A DNA stretch of 64,000 nucleotides from Ethanoligenens sp047722935 (GTDB taxonomy: Bacteria; Bacillota; Clostridia; Oscillospirales; Ethanoligenentaceae): the NCBI GenBank assembly GCA_047722935.1, contig JBDNZS010000001.1, forward strand, positions 62,001 to 126,000. The letters run 5' to 3'. The notes beneath the pieces were generated by a model that saw nothing but the letters and a program-made list of their open reading frames with translations, did not search any database and had not been told where the DNA came from. The translations under genes were made by a program, and so were the position numbers. Shown here one piece after another: positions 56,977 through 64,000 of the stretch. Numbering within the stretch: the stretch's first letter is position 1; every line of letters starts with the position of its first letter.

Positions 56977-57786
56977 ATGGACGCTGCGATTGCGCGCAAG
57001 CTGCGGGAAAAGCCGGCGCACCGCATGGTGAATCTCTGTGTCACTGTGGTGGTACTGGCACTGTTTGTCTGGTCGGCCACGGTGATACGGCAGAATGCTT
57101 CACATGCCGGCGGCTGGAAAGTGGCGCAGGGTATCTCTTCCGGTCTGGTGCATCCGGATCTTTCGTTGATGCTCAACTTTACCGGTCAGGGCGTGGCCTA
57201 TCTGATGCTGGAGACGGTCTGCATTGCATTTTTGGGTACGCTGGTCGGCGCGGTGCTTGCCATCCCATTTGCTTTCCTTTCGGCATCGAACATCGTTCCC
57301 AGGCCGGTGGCTTTTTTCGGCCGGCTGGCAGTGATGGCGGTGCGTACCGTGCCGCCGATCATCTACGGACTGATGTTTATCCGTGTAACGGGACCAGGGC
57401 CGTTTGCGGGCTTGCTTACCATGTCCCTTTGTTCCATTGGGATGCTCTCCAAACTGTACGCCGAGGCCATTGAAGAGTTGGACCGGGGAATTCTGGAATC
57501 GTTGGATGCGTCGGGTTGCGGCACCTTTGCTAAGATTCGGTACGGCATCCTGCCGCAGCTCATACCGGGGTTCCTTTCCGTTATCATCTACCGGTTCGAT
57601 ATGAACATGCGCGATGCCGCCGTGCTCGGACTAGTCGGTGCGGGCGGCATCGGGGCACCGTTGTTGTTCGCGATGAATGCCTACCGCTGGAACCAGGTGG
57701 CAGCTATCCTGATTTGGCTGGTTGTGGTGGTGCTGGCACTAGAAATTCTTTCGACGAAAGCGCGGTTGAAGCTCGCAAGAGGGTAA
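56977..57786 (+). CDS. phnE: Phosphonate-type ABC permease PhnE (second copy)
   Basis: 269 residues with six predicted helices. LETVCIAFLGTLVGAVLAIPFAFLSASN, RTVPPIIYGLMFIRVTGPGPFAG and the EAA-type ESLDASGCGTFAKIRYGILPQLIPGFLSVIIYRFDMNMRDAAVLGLVGAGGIG. Begins 11 nt after the first PhnE with GGAGGG. The two copies are clearly paralogous. Confidence 0.92.
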   Translation: MDAAIARKLREKPAHRMVNLCVTVVVLALFVWSATVIRQNASHAGGWKVAQGISSGLVHPDLSLMLNFTGQGVAYLMLETVCIAFLGTLVGAVLAIPFAFLSASNIVPRPVAFFGRLAVMAVRTVPPIIYGLMFIRVTGPGPFAGLLTMSLCSIGMLSKLYAEAIEELDRGILESLDASGCGTFAKIRYGILPQLIPGFLSVIIYRFDMNMRDAAVLGLVGAGGIGAPLLFAMNAYRWNQVAAILIWLVVVVLALEILSTKARLKLARG

Positions 57787-57872
57787 AAGCACGTATGCTG
57801 ATGCGTGCTGAAAAAGCACGGCACATACTACGGATTATTCCAAAAATCAACTAATAAAGTCGAGGTAAGAAC

Positions 57873-58667
57873 ATGCAAGAACTTTCCCGGCCGTTTGCTT
57901 TGGCCGGTGCGGATAATGTGCGGGAACTGGGAGGGTATCGCACAGAGGATGGCCTCATGACACAGACACACCGTCTGCTGCGCGGTGACGAACTGAAAAA
58001 CTTGACGGATACAGACTGCCATCTACTCTACCAATACGGTGTCCGAAGTGTTATCGATCTCCGTTCGGCCGACGAGGTATCGCGCGGCCCGGACAAGCTG
58101 CCGGATTATTATCCGGAGGTTTCCTGGCTAAATGTGCCCATGACCGACCATGTGCATTCAAACCGGTTCTCCAGCGAGTTCCCGCCGAGCATGTGGCAGC
58201 TTTACCGCTGGCTGCTCGACGATAGCGGCGAAGGTTTCCGTATGGTATTTCGCGCAATTTTGCAAGCGCAGGAAACTGCCGTTTTATTTCACTGCGTGGG
58301 CGGCAAGGATCGGACAGGGGTTCTTTCCATGCTGCTGCTCAAGTTGGCTGGTGTAGATGACGATACCATCGCGGGTGATTACGCCCTAACCGAGCGTGCC
58401 ATGAAAGATGTTTTTCCGATGCAGAAAGCGGATATGGAGGCCCGCGGGCTGGTTGTACCGGACTACGTGTTACAGTCTCCTCCGGAAAACATGTATAAAA
58501 CGCTTGCCTATTTGCGTGATACTTACGGTTCTGCCGCGGGGTATCTTGCGCACATCGGGCTTTCAACTACGGAGGTGGACGCATTGCGTACACGGATGCT
58601 TCACCCGGCCCAAAAGCAAGATTGTCAGTTGCGCCACCGGCAGTCGAACCAACACCGATCTCTATAA
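57873..58667 (+). CDS. Tyrosine-protein-phosphatase-like hydrolase
   Basis: 264 residues. FALAGADNVRELGGYRTEDGLMT and LRGDELKNLT, then VIDLRSADEVSRG, and the phosphatase P-loop HCVGGKDRTG with nucleophile Cys141 and Arg147 define the DUF (Y_phosphatase3) group, which includes phosphotyrosine and phosphoinositide or phosphonucleotide phosphatases. Eighty-six nt after the second PhnE. In this setting a small-molecule phosphatase is likely. The last ~15 residues, after position 248, look like read-through beyond the conserved domain. Confidence 0.85.
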   Translation: MQELSRPFALAGADNVRELGGYRTEDGLMTQTHRLLRGDELKNLTDTDCHLLYQYGVRSVIDLRSADEVSRGPDKLPDYYPEVSWLNVPMTDHVHSNRFSSEFPPSMWQLYRWLLDDSGEGFRMVFRAILQAQETAVLFHCVGGKDRTGVLSMLLLKLAGVDDDTIAGDYALTERAMKDVFPMQKADMEARGLVVPDYVLQSPPENMYKTLAYLRDTYGSAAGYLAHIGLSTTEVDALRTRMLHPAQKQDCQLRHRQSNQHRSL

Positions 58668-58946
58668 ACGAGCGCTAAGCGCCGCCACTCGGGGCGATAC
58701 ACGGTTTAAAACCCTACCGTCAGGCCTGCATCAAAAAAGTGCTTAAAATAGCAGTATAGGCACCCACTCGAAACGGTGGGTGCCTATACTTTAGTTCCCG
58801 TGTAACGCCAAAGGGTAGCGACTGCTACGCCTACTTAGACAGTCAAGAATTTCTTCTCTCCACGAAATCAGCGAAAGTCCCAAAATGGCATACTGAAAAA
58901 GGGAATCGCAAAGACGAATAATTAATAGGTACGCCTAACAAGTGCG
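58668..58946 (+). other. Gene-free region with a terminator
   Basis: No gene recognised in 279 bases. It holds the terminator at 58753-58790 and otherwise plain sequence; any small frame lacks an SD. Confidence 0.4.
58753..58790 (+). terminator. Terminator of the phn operon
   Basis: Perfect 15-bp stem AGTATAGGCACCCAC with complement at 58776-58790, an 8-nt loop, then TTTAG. Works for both strands. Confidence 0.8.
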
Positions 58947-59678
58947 TCATTCACGCAATTCTAGAGCAAGGTCAGGACGATTGGTAATAATGGCATCCGC
59001 TCCCGATGCAAACATTTGTTTCATATCATCCGGCTGATCAATTGTCCACGGGCGGACCGCTATTCCATTTGCGTGACACCGCGAAACCAGCAAAGGATCG
59101 CGCAGAGAAAAGAAGTGCGGGTGAATGGCGTCGGATGGAATCCGCTTCGTGTACTCCCATACATCAACCAGACCCGCGGCATAAAGCGCAGCCGTAGCCG
59201 CCTGCGGTTGGCGCTGCTTCATTTCCCGCAGAACATAATGATTGAATGACGAATAAAAGACCCGGTCGGACAACTGGTACTGTTTCTCCAGCTCCAGAAC
59301 CTTCGGGATAATCACAAATCCATCCTGATACCGATATTCTTTGATTTCTACGTTAATGCTCAGAGAAGTCGGTGCAAGCAGCCGATAGACCTCCTCCAGC
59401 GTCGGGATGCGGGCACCAATATAGTCCGCCCTGCCCATTGAAACGTCCAGGGTGCGCAAATCGTCGAACAGCATCTCGTTGACCACACCGGTCCCGTTTC
59501 CAGTGCGATCAACCGTATCGTCGTGGATCACGACGATTTGGCCGTCTTTGCTTAAATGCACATCCAATTCGATTCCATCAGCCCCTAATTCCACCGCCAG
59601 AGAAAACGCCTCCAACGTATTTTCCGGTGCCTGATAAGAAAATCCACGATGCGCGATTACTTGTGTGTTGAGTGCCAA
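58947..59678 (-). CDS. ugpQ: Glycerophosphodiester phosphodiesterase UgpQ
   Basis: 243 residues. Catalytic motif HRG (IAHRGFSYQAPENTLEAF) and ELDVHLSKDGQIVVIHDDTVDRTGNGTG provide the metal-binding Glu/Asp and second His, and the C-terminus has WTIDQPDDMKQMFASGADAIITNRPD. Cytoplasmic GDPD; splits glycerophosphodiesters to glycerol-3-phosphate and alcohol. I assign TTG 59678 behind GGGAGGG; an upstream ATG (59705) lies inside a palindrome and has no SD. Last gene of the glpP-ugp series. Confidence 0.9.
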   Translation of the reverse strand: MALNTQVIAHRGFSYQAPENTLEAFSLAVELGADGIELDVHLSKDGQIVVIHDDTVDRTGNGTGVVNEMLFDDLRTLDVSMGRADYIGARIPTLEEVYRLLAPTSLSINVEIKEYRYQDGFVIIPKVLELEKQYQLSDRVFYSSFNHYVLREMKQRQPQAATAALYAAGLVDVWEYTKRIPSDAIHPHFFSLRDPLLVSRCHANGIAVRPWTIDQPDDMKQMFASGADAIITNRPDLALELRE

Positions 59679-59692
59679 CAAAAAATCCCTCC

Positions 59693-59711
59693 CACATAAT
59701 GACATTATGTG
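59693..59711 (-). promoter_or_regulatory. Palindrome upstream of ugpQ
   Basis: Nine-base perfect arms CACATAATG / CATTATGTG with a one-base centre, next to the SD of ugpQ. A symmetrical operator or mRNA hairpin. Confidence 0.55.
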
Positions 59712-59797
59712 ATATGAAATGATCTATACCATACTGTGTTTGCGTGACACATTTGGCATGAACGTGCCCTCTCACATATTGGGCAACGCCGTACCGG

Positions 59798-61198
59798 TTA
59801 TTTAACGTTGGCGTCGTTATAATCCTGCATAGCCCCGTTGACCTGGCCGGCCATGTTTTTGAGAGCCTCGTCGGACGACTGCTGGTTGTTGAGCATTTTC
59901 TGCATTTCGGTTTCTTCAATCTTGCGCACTTGCGTGTAGATTGCGCACAGGCCGCCCACCGAGCTCTTGCTGCTGGCGTGCAACTGATCGATGGCTGTCT
60001 GGAACTGCGGATATTTTTTCACGTTGTCTTTAAATGTCTGCTCGTTGTATGCGCCGACATTGATCGGGAAGTAGCCGGTCTGCGTGTTCCAGTACGCCTG
60101 CTCTTTGGCCGACGACATAAATTTGATGAATTCCCATTTGGCCGCCATCACACGCGCGTCGGAGTTTTTGGTCATCCAGAGCGAAGCGCCGCCGATGGAC
60201 ACGCCGCCGTTTGTGGATTTGGAATCAAGTGCGGGATAATACGCCGTACCCAGTTCAAATTTGCCGTTGATGGCCTTGAGCAGACCCGCCAGACCGGCGG
60301 TGCTATTGATGTACATGGCGAGCTTGCCGTTGACAAAGGCCGCCTGACCATCTGTATCTTTCAGTGCATAAGCCGGCATGGTGCCGGTTTTGAGCAGTTT
60401 CTGATACATATCCAGAAACGCTTTGCCGCCGCCATTTGTGTCAAAGACAATCTTGGTCGGGGCTTTGGTGCGGCCGTTTCCATTATCAAACGACGGTTTA
60501 CCCATCTTGTTGAGCGACTCATCCAAGAACCAACCATACACATACATACCCAAGGCACTTTGCGTCACATTACCGGACGCGTCTTTCTTGGTGAGCTGGG
60601 GTGCATCGTTGATGATATCTTCAAAGGTTTTCGGGGGTTTTGTGGGATCTAGGCCGGCCTCTTTGAACATATCCTTGTTGTAATACAGAATTGGTGTGGA
60701 CGAGTTGAACGGCATAGAATACAGCTTGCCCTGTACGGTATAGTACGCGGCGATGTTGGCGTCAATCTGCTTGACGTCCCATTTATCTTTGTTAATGAAA
60801 TCCTGCACCGGCTCGGTAAAACCGCTGTCGATGAGATACCGGGTGCCCAACTCGTAGGACTGCATGATGTCCGGGCCGCTCTTGGCCACCATGGCGCTCT
60901 TGAATTTGTTGATAGCATCGTCATAGGTACCCTGATACTGGGTAGTTACCTTGATGTGACCGGCATGCTGGTTATTGAAATCGTCCACCATGGTTTGCAA
61001 CGCGGTAGCGTTGGTGCCACCCATGGAATGCCAGAATGTAAGATCCACTTCGGGGCCGCTGGTCAGATCGACGGAGGCGGTGGACGCAGAGGAGGAACTG
61101 GAGCCTGTGCCGCCTGTGGAACAGCCGCTGAACAGCAGCGTACAGGCGACAGCCGCACTGCATATTGCCAGCGCGCGATGCTTGATCGTCATTTTCAT
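59798..61198 (-). CDS. ugpB: UgpB-like glycerol-3-phosphate/glycerophosphodiester binding lipoprotein
   Basis: 466 residues. Lipobox LLFSGC (Cys26) and a Ser-rich linker. Mature part: VDLTFWHSMGGTNATALQTMVDDFN, YQGTYDDAINKFKSAMVAKSGPDIM, FTEPVQDFINKD and YSMPFNSSTPILYYNKDMFKEAGLDPTKPPKTFED, the cluster-B (type 1) extracellular solute-binding fold of UgpB/MalE. The ligand is inferred from ugpQ, ugpA/E and glpP. AAAGGGG lies 8 nt from the ATG. Ninety-two nt upstream of ugpQ's palindrome. Confidence 0.88.
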   Translation of the reverse strand: MKMTIKHRALAICSAAVACTLLFSGCSTGGTGSSSSSASTASVDLTSGPEVDLTFWHSMGGTNATALQTMVDDFNNQHAGHIKVTTQYQGTYDDAINKFKSAMVAKSGPDIMQSYELGTRYLIDSGFTEPVQDFINKDKWDVKQIDANIAAYYTVQGKLYSMPFNSSTPILYYNKDMFKEAGLDPTKPPKTFEDIINDAPQLTKKDASGNVTQSALGMYVYGWFLDESLNKMGKPSFDNGNGRTKAPTKIVFDTNGGGKAFLDMYQKLLKTGTMPAYALKDTDGQAAFVNGKLAMYINSTAGLAGLLKAINGKFELGTAYYPALDSKSTNGGVSIGGASLWMTKNSDARVMAAKWEFIKFMSSAKEQAYWNTQTGYFPINVGAYNEQTFKDNVKKYPQFQTAIDQLHASSKSSVGGLCAIYTQVRKIEETEMQKMLNNQQSSDEALKNMAGQVNGAMQDYNDANVK

Positions 61199-61249
61199 TT
61201 TTATTTTCCCCTTTTTCAGCGCAACAGTGTATGCATCAGTCTATATAAG

Positions 61250-61272
61250 AACAGACAGTCAGACTGTCTGTT
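61250..61272 (-). promoter_or_regulatory. Intercistronic palindrome ugpE-ugpB
   Basis: AACAGACAGTC-A-GACTGTCTGTT, eleven-base perfect arms, in the 79-nt gap. A likely RNA hairpin that sets relative levels of UgpB and the permeases. Confidence 0.6.
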
Positions 61273-61277
61273 GGTTT

Positions 61278-62108
61278 CTACCCTTTCACAGCGCCGCTCA
61301 TCATCCCTTCGACCAGATGCTTATGCCCGATGATGAACAGAATGAGCGAGGGCAGTGTGATCAGAGTGACGGCGGCGATCGCCATGCCGAACGAGAGTAC
61401 GGAATCGACATCCTGCATGGAATTGATGCCCACTTGGAGCATGCGCATGTTGTCTTTGCTCGTCACCAACAGCGGCCAGAGGTACATCCCCCAGGAACTG
61501 AGAAACGACGTAATACCAAACGCTGCGATGATTGGACGGGCGAGCGGTGTAGCGATGAGCCACAAAAACTGCATGTGCCCACAGCCATCAAGCATGGCCG
61601 CCTCATGTATTTCTTTGGCCATGGTAAGAAAATACTGCCGAAAGAGGAAAATGCCCAGTGCAGAGGCCGCAAACGGCAAAATAAGTGCTTGGTAGGTATC
61701 CAGCCAATGCCAGGAACTGACGGCAAGATAGTTGGAAATGAGTGTGGCTTCGGTAGGAATCATCATGGTGGAAAGGATGAGCAGGAATAGGACATTTTTG
61801 CCCTTGAATTTCAGAAACGCAAACGCATAGGAGGCCAACAGTGACGACACAATCTGCAGAACCATGGTGGACAAGCTGACAAAAACCGTGTTGAAAAATT
61901 GACGGACCAGATGTGTCTTGGTGAGCGCTTTAACAAAGTTGCCCAGATAAACGGTGGTCGGCCACAGATTGATGTTGTTGGAAAGAATCTGATGGTCGGG
62001 CGATATGCTCATGGTGATCATATACCAGAAGGGAAAGACAATAACAATCGCCATGCACAAGGTGATTACCCACAGCACGGTTCTTTGCATTCTCGCAGCG
62101 GTGTTCAA
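61278..62108 (-). CDS. ugpE: UgpE-type ABC permease
   Basis: 276 residues with six predicted helices, MalG/UgpE family. The EAA loop reads HEAAMLDGCGHMQFLWLIATPLARPIIAAFGITSFLSSW. The C-terminus IGHKHLVEGMMSGAVKG is a hallmark of CUT1 inner permeases. It overlaps ugpA by 4 nt. Confidence 0.92.
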   Translation of the reverse strand: MNTAARMQRTVLWVITLCMAIVIVFPFWYMITMSISPDHQILSNNINLWPTTVYLGNFVKALTKTHLVRQFFNTVFVSLSTMVLQIVSSLLASYAFAFLKFKGKNVLFLLILSTMMIPTEATLISNYLAVSSWHWLDTYQALILPFAASALGIFLFRQYFLTMAKEIHEAAMLDGCGHMQFLWLIATPLARPIIAAFGITSFLSSWGMYLWPLLVTSKDNMRMLQVGINSMQDVDSVLSFGMAIAAVTLITLPSLILFIIGHKHLVEGMMSGAVKG

Positions 62109-63049
62109 TTGTAATGCACCATCCTTTTCTCATTGCGGAATTGCAGCAGCGTAGCGCCTAAAATAATCAAGAACAGGACGACCGACTCCGCCGCAGCCGG
62201 ACCGAACCGGAAATTGAAAAACGCATCGCGGTAGATGCTGTAAACCATCACATTGGTTTCGTTGCCCGGCCCGCCTTGTGTAATTACATTGATCTGCGTA
62301 AACACTTGGAACGAAGCGATGATGTCGGTTACCAGGATAAAGAACAGCATCGGGGACATGCATGGCACCGTCACGCGGAACAGCTTGACAAGGCCGGAGG
62401 CACCGTCAATTTCGGCACTCTCCAGAATGTCTTGGGGAATGTTTTTTAGACCTGCGTACATATACAGGAAATTGCCGCCCGACAACAACCAAATCGAAAT
62501 GATCCCGATGGACAGCATGGCAAGGTGCGGATCCTGAAACCAGCGAAAATTAGCATGCAGCATCTTGTTGATGATGCCGGCGGTGGGGTCGAACATCTTT
62601 TCAAACAACAGAGCAAACGAACCAGCCGCGGCGGCGATTGGCATCGTGAACAGGATCGGGAAGATCCGAAACGCGCGGCCTTTCATATTGGCAAGGTTTG
62701 ACGTGATGAAACTCAGCCCCATCGCCCCTACAATCAGGATTGCGGCAAACACCAACGTGTGCAGCATGATGGTAAGGTAGTCGACAGACGTAAACAGACG
62801 TACGTAATTGCCGAACCCTCGGAACACGCGCGCTTCTCCCACACTATTGGTCAAAAACAGGCTGAGGAAGATGGTGCGAATAAATGGAATGAACAAAAAC
62901 ACGGTGAAGACCGCAAAAGCGGGCGCGATAAACAGATAAGGCAGTAATGTGGACAAAAACGGTTTTTTCACCAGCACACGAGTCCCGGCATTCACCCTTT
63001 CCGGCGGATATGTAATTTGCTTTTCTTTTACGTTTGCAACCATATACAA
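62105..63049 (-). CDS. ugpA: UgpA-type ABC permease
   Basis: 314 residues, MalF/UgpA family with six predicted helices. N-terminal LPYLFIAPAFAVFTVFLFIPFIRTIFLSLF, the EAA-like DILESAEIDGASGLVKLFRVTVPCMSPMLFF and QINVITQGGPGNETNVMVYSIYRDAFFNFRFGPAAAESVVLFLI. The start is TTG 63049 (AAGGAT 7 nt upstream) or ATG 63043. The ATPase of this transporter is not in the window; a shared MsmX/UgpC-like ATPase elsewhere is expected. Confidence 0.9.
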   Translation of the reverse strand: MYMVANVKEKQITYPPERVNAGTRVLVKKPFLSTLLPYLFIAPAFAVFTVFLFIPFIRTIFLSLFLTNSVGEARVFRGFGNYVRLFTSVDYLTIMLHTLVFAAILIVGAMGLSFITSNLANMKGRAFRIFPILFTMPIAAAAGSFALLFEKMFDPTAGIINKMLHANFRWFQDPHLAMLSIGIISIWLLSGGNFLYMYAGLKNIPQDILESAEIDGASGLVKLFRVTVPCMSPMLFFILVTDIIASFQVFTQINVITQGGPGNETNVMVYSIYRDAFFNFRFGPAAAESVVLFLIILGATLLQFRNEKRMVHYN

Positions 63050-63352
63050 CTTTCACATCCTTTTCCGATACACATTTGATTGGCGTGTCTGCCTTCAAAC
63101 GGATGACAATCCAGTATCTGAACGGAACACTACACACCAAAATGGGATGTGCAGCTCCTGTTTTTTCCACCCGTGTGTTTCTCCGGTTAATCCGGGACAA
63201 ACACAAAAAGAGGAATCTCGAACCATACAACACCATGCCCGATGTGTGAAAACAATCAGACAAAGTGCCATAAGGTTTCTCAATTCCTCTAACCTTACGT
63301 TTTACATTTTCATAGCGGCCGCAAATTGCCTTTACTTGCAAAGCAACCACAA
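63050..63352 (-). promoter_or_regulatory. Leader between glpP and ugpA
   Basis: No gene in 303 bases. Contains a TAAGGTT/AACCTTA hairpin (63271-63297) soon after glpP. A stable hairpin at 63174-63205 has TGTGTTT/AAACACA arms enclosing CCGG/CCGG; on the minus strand it precedes an A-rich stretch (63160-63167). GlpP acts on leader RNA, so this is the likely target region, but the binding site is not established. Confidence 0.45.
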
Positions 63353-63889
63353 TTACCAAAGCGCCTCATAGCCTGTGGAAACATAATCTGCACCACTGGC
63401 AAAAGCCTGCTCAACCTGTCGCTCGCTACGAATCAGGCCGCCGGTAATCAGCGTCTTTTGTGTGTGGGACTTAACCATCTGAATAACATCCGGCATTAAA
63501 CCCGGCATCAGTTCGATCTCGTCCGGCTCATGCTTCTCAATCAGCTTAAAAGAAGTCTGCAACGCAGCGGTATCGATGGCAAAAATCCGCTGCACACATC
63601 TGCAACGCAACGCCTTTGCCGTAACGATCAAATGTGTCTTGGTTGTAATAATACCTAAGACACCCAGTTTCTCCACCAAAAACGTTACAGCTTCCTTATC
63701 GCGCCCTAATCCACCAATCATGTCAATGTGGATATAAACCTGCTTGCCGGACGACCGGAGCTGCGCAGTCAGTTCTCCTAGGGTATTAATGTTCCCGGTC
63801 ATCAGATTCATGCGTTCACATTGTGACTGTAGCGCAACCGGAATCTGCTCCAGCCGCACAATCGACGGAATAATTTTTCTTCTATCCAT
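63353..63889 (-). CDS. glpP: Glycerol-3-phosphate-responsive antiterminator GlpP
   Basis: 178 residues of the GlpP family, TIM-barrel-like. In Bacillus GlpP with glycerol-3-phosphate binds leader RNA and blocks termination of glp genes. Signatures: IPSIVRLEQIPVALQS, MNLMTGNINTLGELTAQLRSSGKQVYIHIDMIGGLGRDKEAV, GIITTKTHLI, FAIDTAALQTSFKLIEKHEPDEIELMPGLMPDVIQM and LITGGLIRSERQVEQAFASGADYVSTGYEALW. It heads the ugp series and presumably senses G3P produced by UgpQ. Confidence 0.95.
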   Translation of the reverse strand: MDRRKIIPSIVRLEQIPVALQSQCERMNLMTGNINTLGELTAQLRSSGKQVYIHIDMIGGLGRDKEAVTFLVEKLGVLGIITTKTHLIVTAKALRCRCVQRIFAIDTAALQTSFKLIEKHEPDEIELMPGLMPDVIQMVKSHTQKTLITGGLIRSERQVEQAFASGADYVSTGYEALW

Positions 63890-63968
63890 CTGTCCCTCAT
63901 ATCACAACCGCACTGCCAAGCAAAGATACTGACAGGCATCTACTTAAGGGATTGTGCATACGCCTTAT

Positions 63969-63997
63969 TTACTGTGCACATTGAAGCCTTCTATAAT
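63969..63997 (+). promoter_or_regulatory. Possible divergent promoter at the window edge
   Basis: TTACTG at 63969-63974, 17-nt spacer, TATAAT at 63992-63997, pointing out of the window. The -35 is poor. Confidence 0.35.
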
Positions 63998-64000
63998 ATA

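Noticed and set aside
58625..58740. tRNA-like fragment (CAGTCGAACC) near the phosphatase end
   Set aside because: Only a T-loop-like string on the minus strand; no cloverleaf could be folded.
62844..63359. 171-codon minus-strand frame over the ugpA leader
   Set aside because: Overlaps ugpA in another frame, has no SD and no family pattern.
1..64000. CRISPR array, rRNA or tRNA gene
   Set aside because: No regularly spaced repeats and no recognisable rRNA or tRNA core seen on either strand by eye.

Overview
The window looks like a draft-assembly piece (two runs of exactly ten N) from a spore-forming, low-to-mid GC Firmicute of class Clostridia, most like the Ruminococcaceae/Oscillospiraceae. 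The case rests on sporulation genes yabP and yabQ beside mazG-hup-rqcP-divIC-yabR, HemZ, a long-form HPF, zinc-type S14, a CIRCE-controlled groESL, YtrA- and YhcF-like GntR regulators, an ANTAR gene behind glnA, GlpP, strong GGAGG-type ribosome sites and many TTG/GTG starts. No tRNA, rRNA or CRISPR array was seen.

Layout. 1-5.4 kb: MBL hydrolase end, hemZ, a uridine-kinase-like gene, a zinc-ribbon protein, purine nucleoside phosphorylase, mazG. 5.4-8.5 kb: HU, rqcP, a Cys-tailed membrane protein, then yabP-yabQ-divIC-yabR behind a sigma-E-like promoter. 8.5-15 kb: trxB, an amidohydrolase, a GNAT, a membrane protein with an RraB-like tail, hpf and an rRNA methyltransferase. 15-17.1 kb: groES-groEL with CIRCE. 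17.1-20.3 kb: proS in a short contig between the two N gaps, with intergenic DNA rich in inverted repeats. It holds a promoter-to-terminator unit on the minus strand that I propose is a noncoding RNA of about 270 nt. 20.3-22.9 kb: minus-strand gntR-ABC-permease operon.

23-38.9 kb is the complete S10-spc-alpha ribosomal cluster (rpsJ to rplQ, with secY, adk, map, a KOW protein, infA and rpoA), behind a leader that can form alternative hairpins including a terminator shape. 39-45 kb: a small charged protein, a Nim-like flavoprotein, MTA/SAH nucleosidase, glnA plus ANTAR regulator, and a GntR-DUF1648-YhfC set. 45.3-50.7 kb: an ABC-2 exporter followed by a large MalT-type LuxR regulator. A lipase-like gene and a decayed IS5-type transposase follow.

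52.4-63.9 kb is an organophosphate region. A LacI regulator, metallophosphoesterase, PhnD-PhnC-PhnE-PhnE transporter and tyrosine-phosphatase-like enzyme run on the plus strand. GlpP, UgpA-UgpE-UgpB and the glycerophosphodiesterase UgpQ run on the minus strand. Together they suggest capture and hydrolysis of phosphate esters, with no C-P lyase genes in view.
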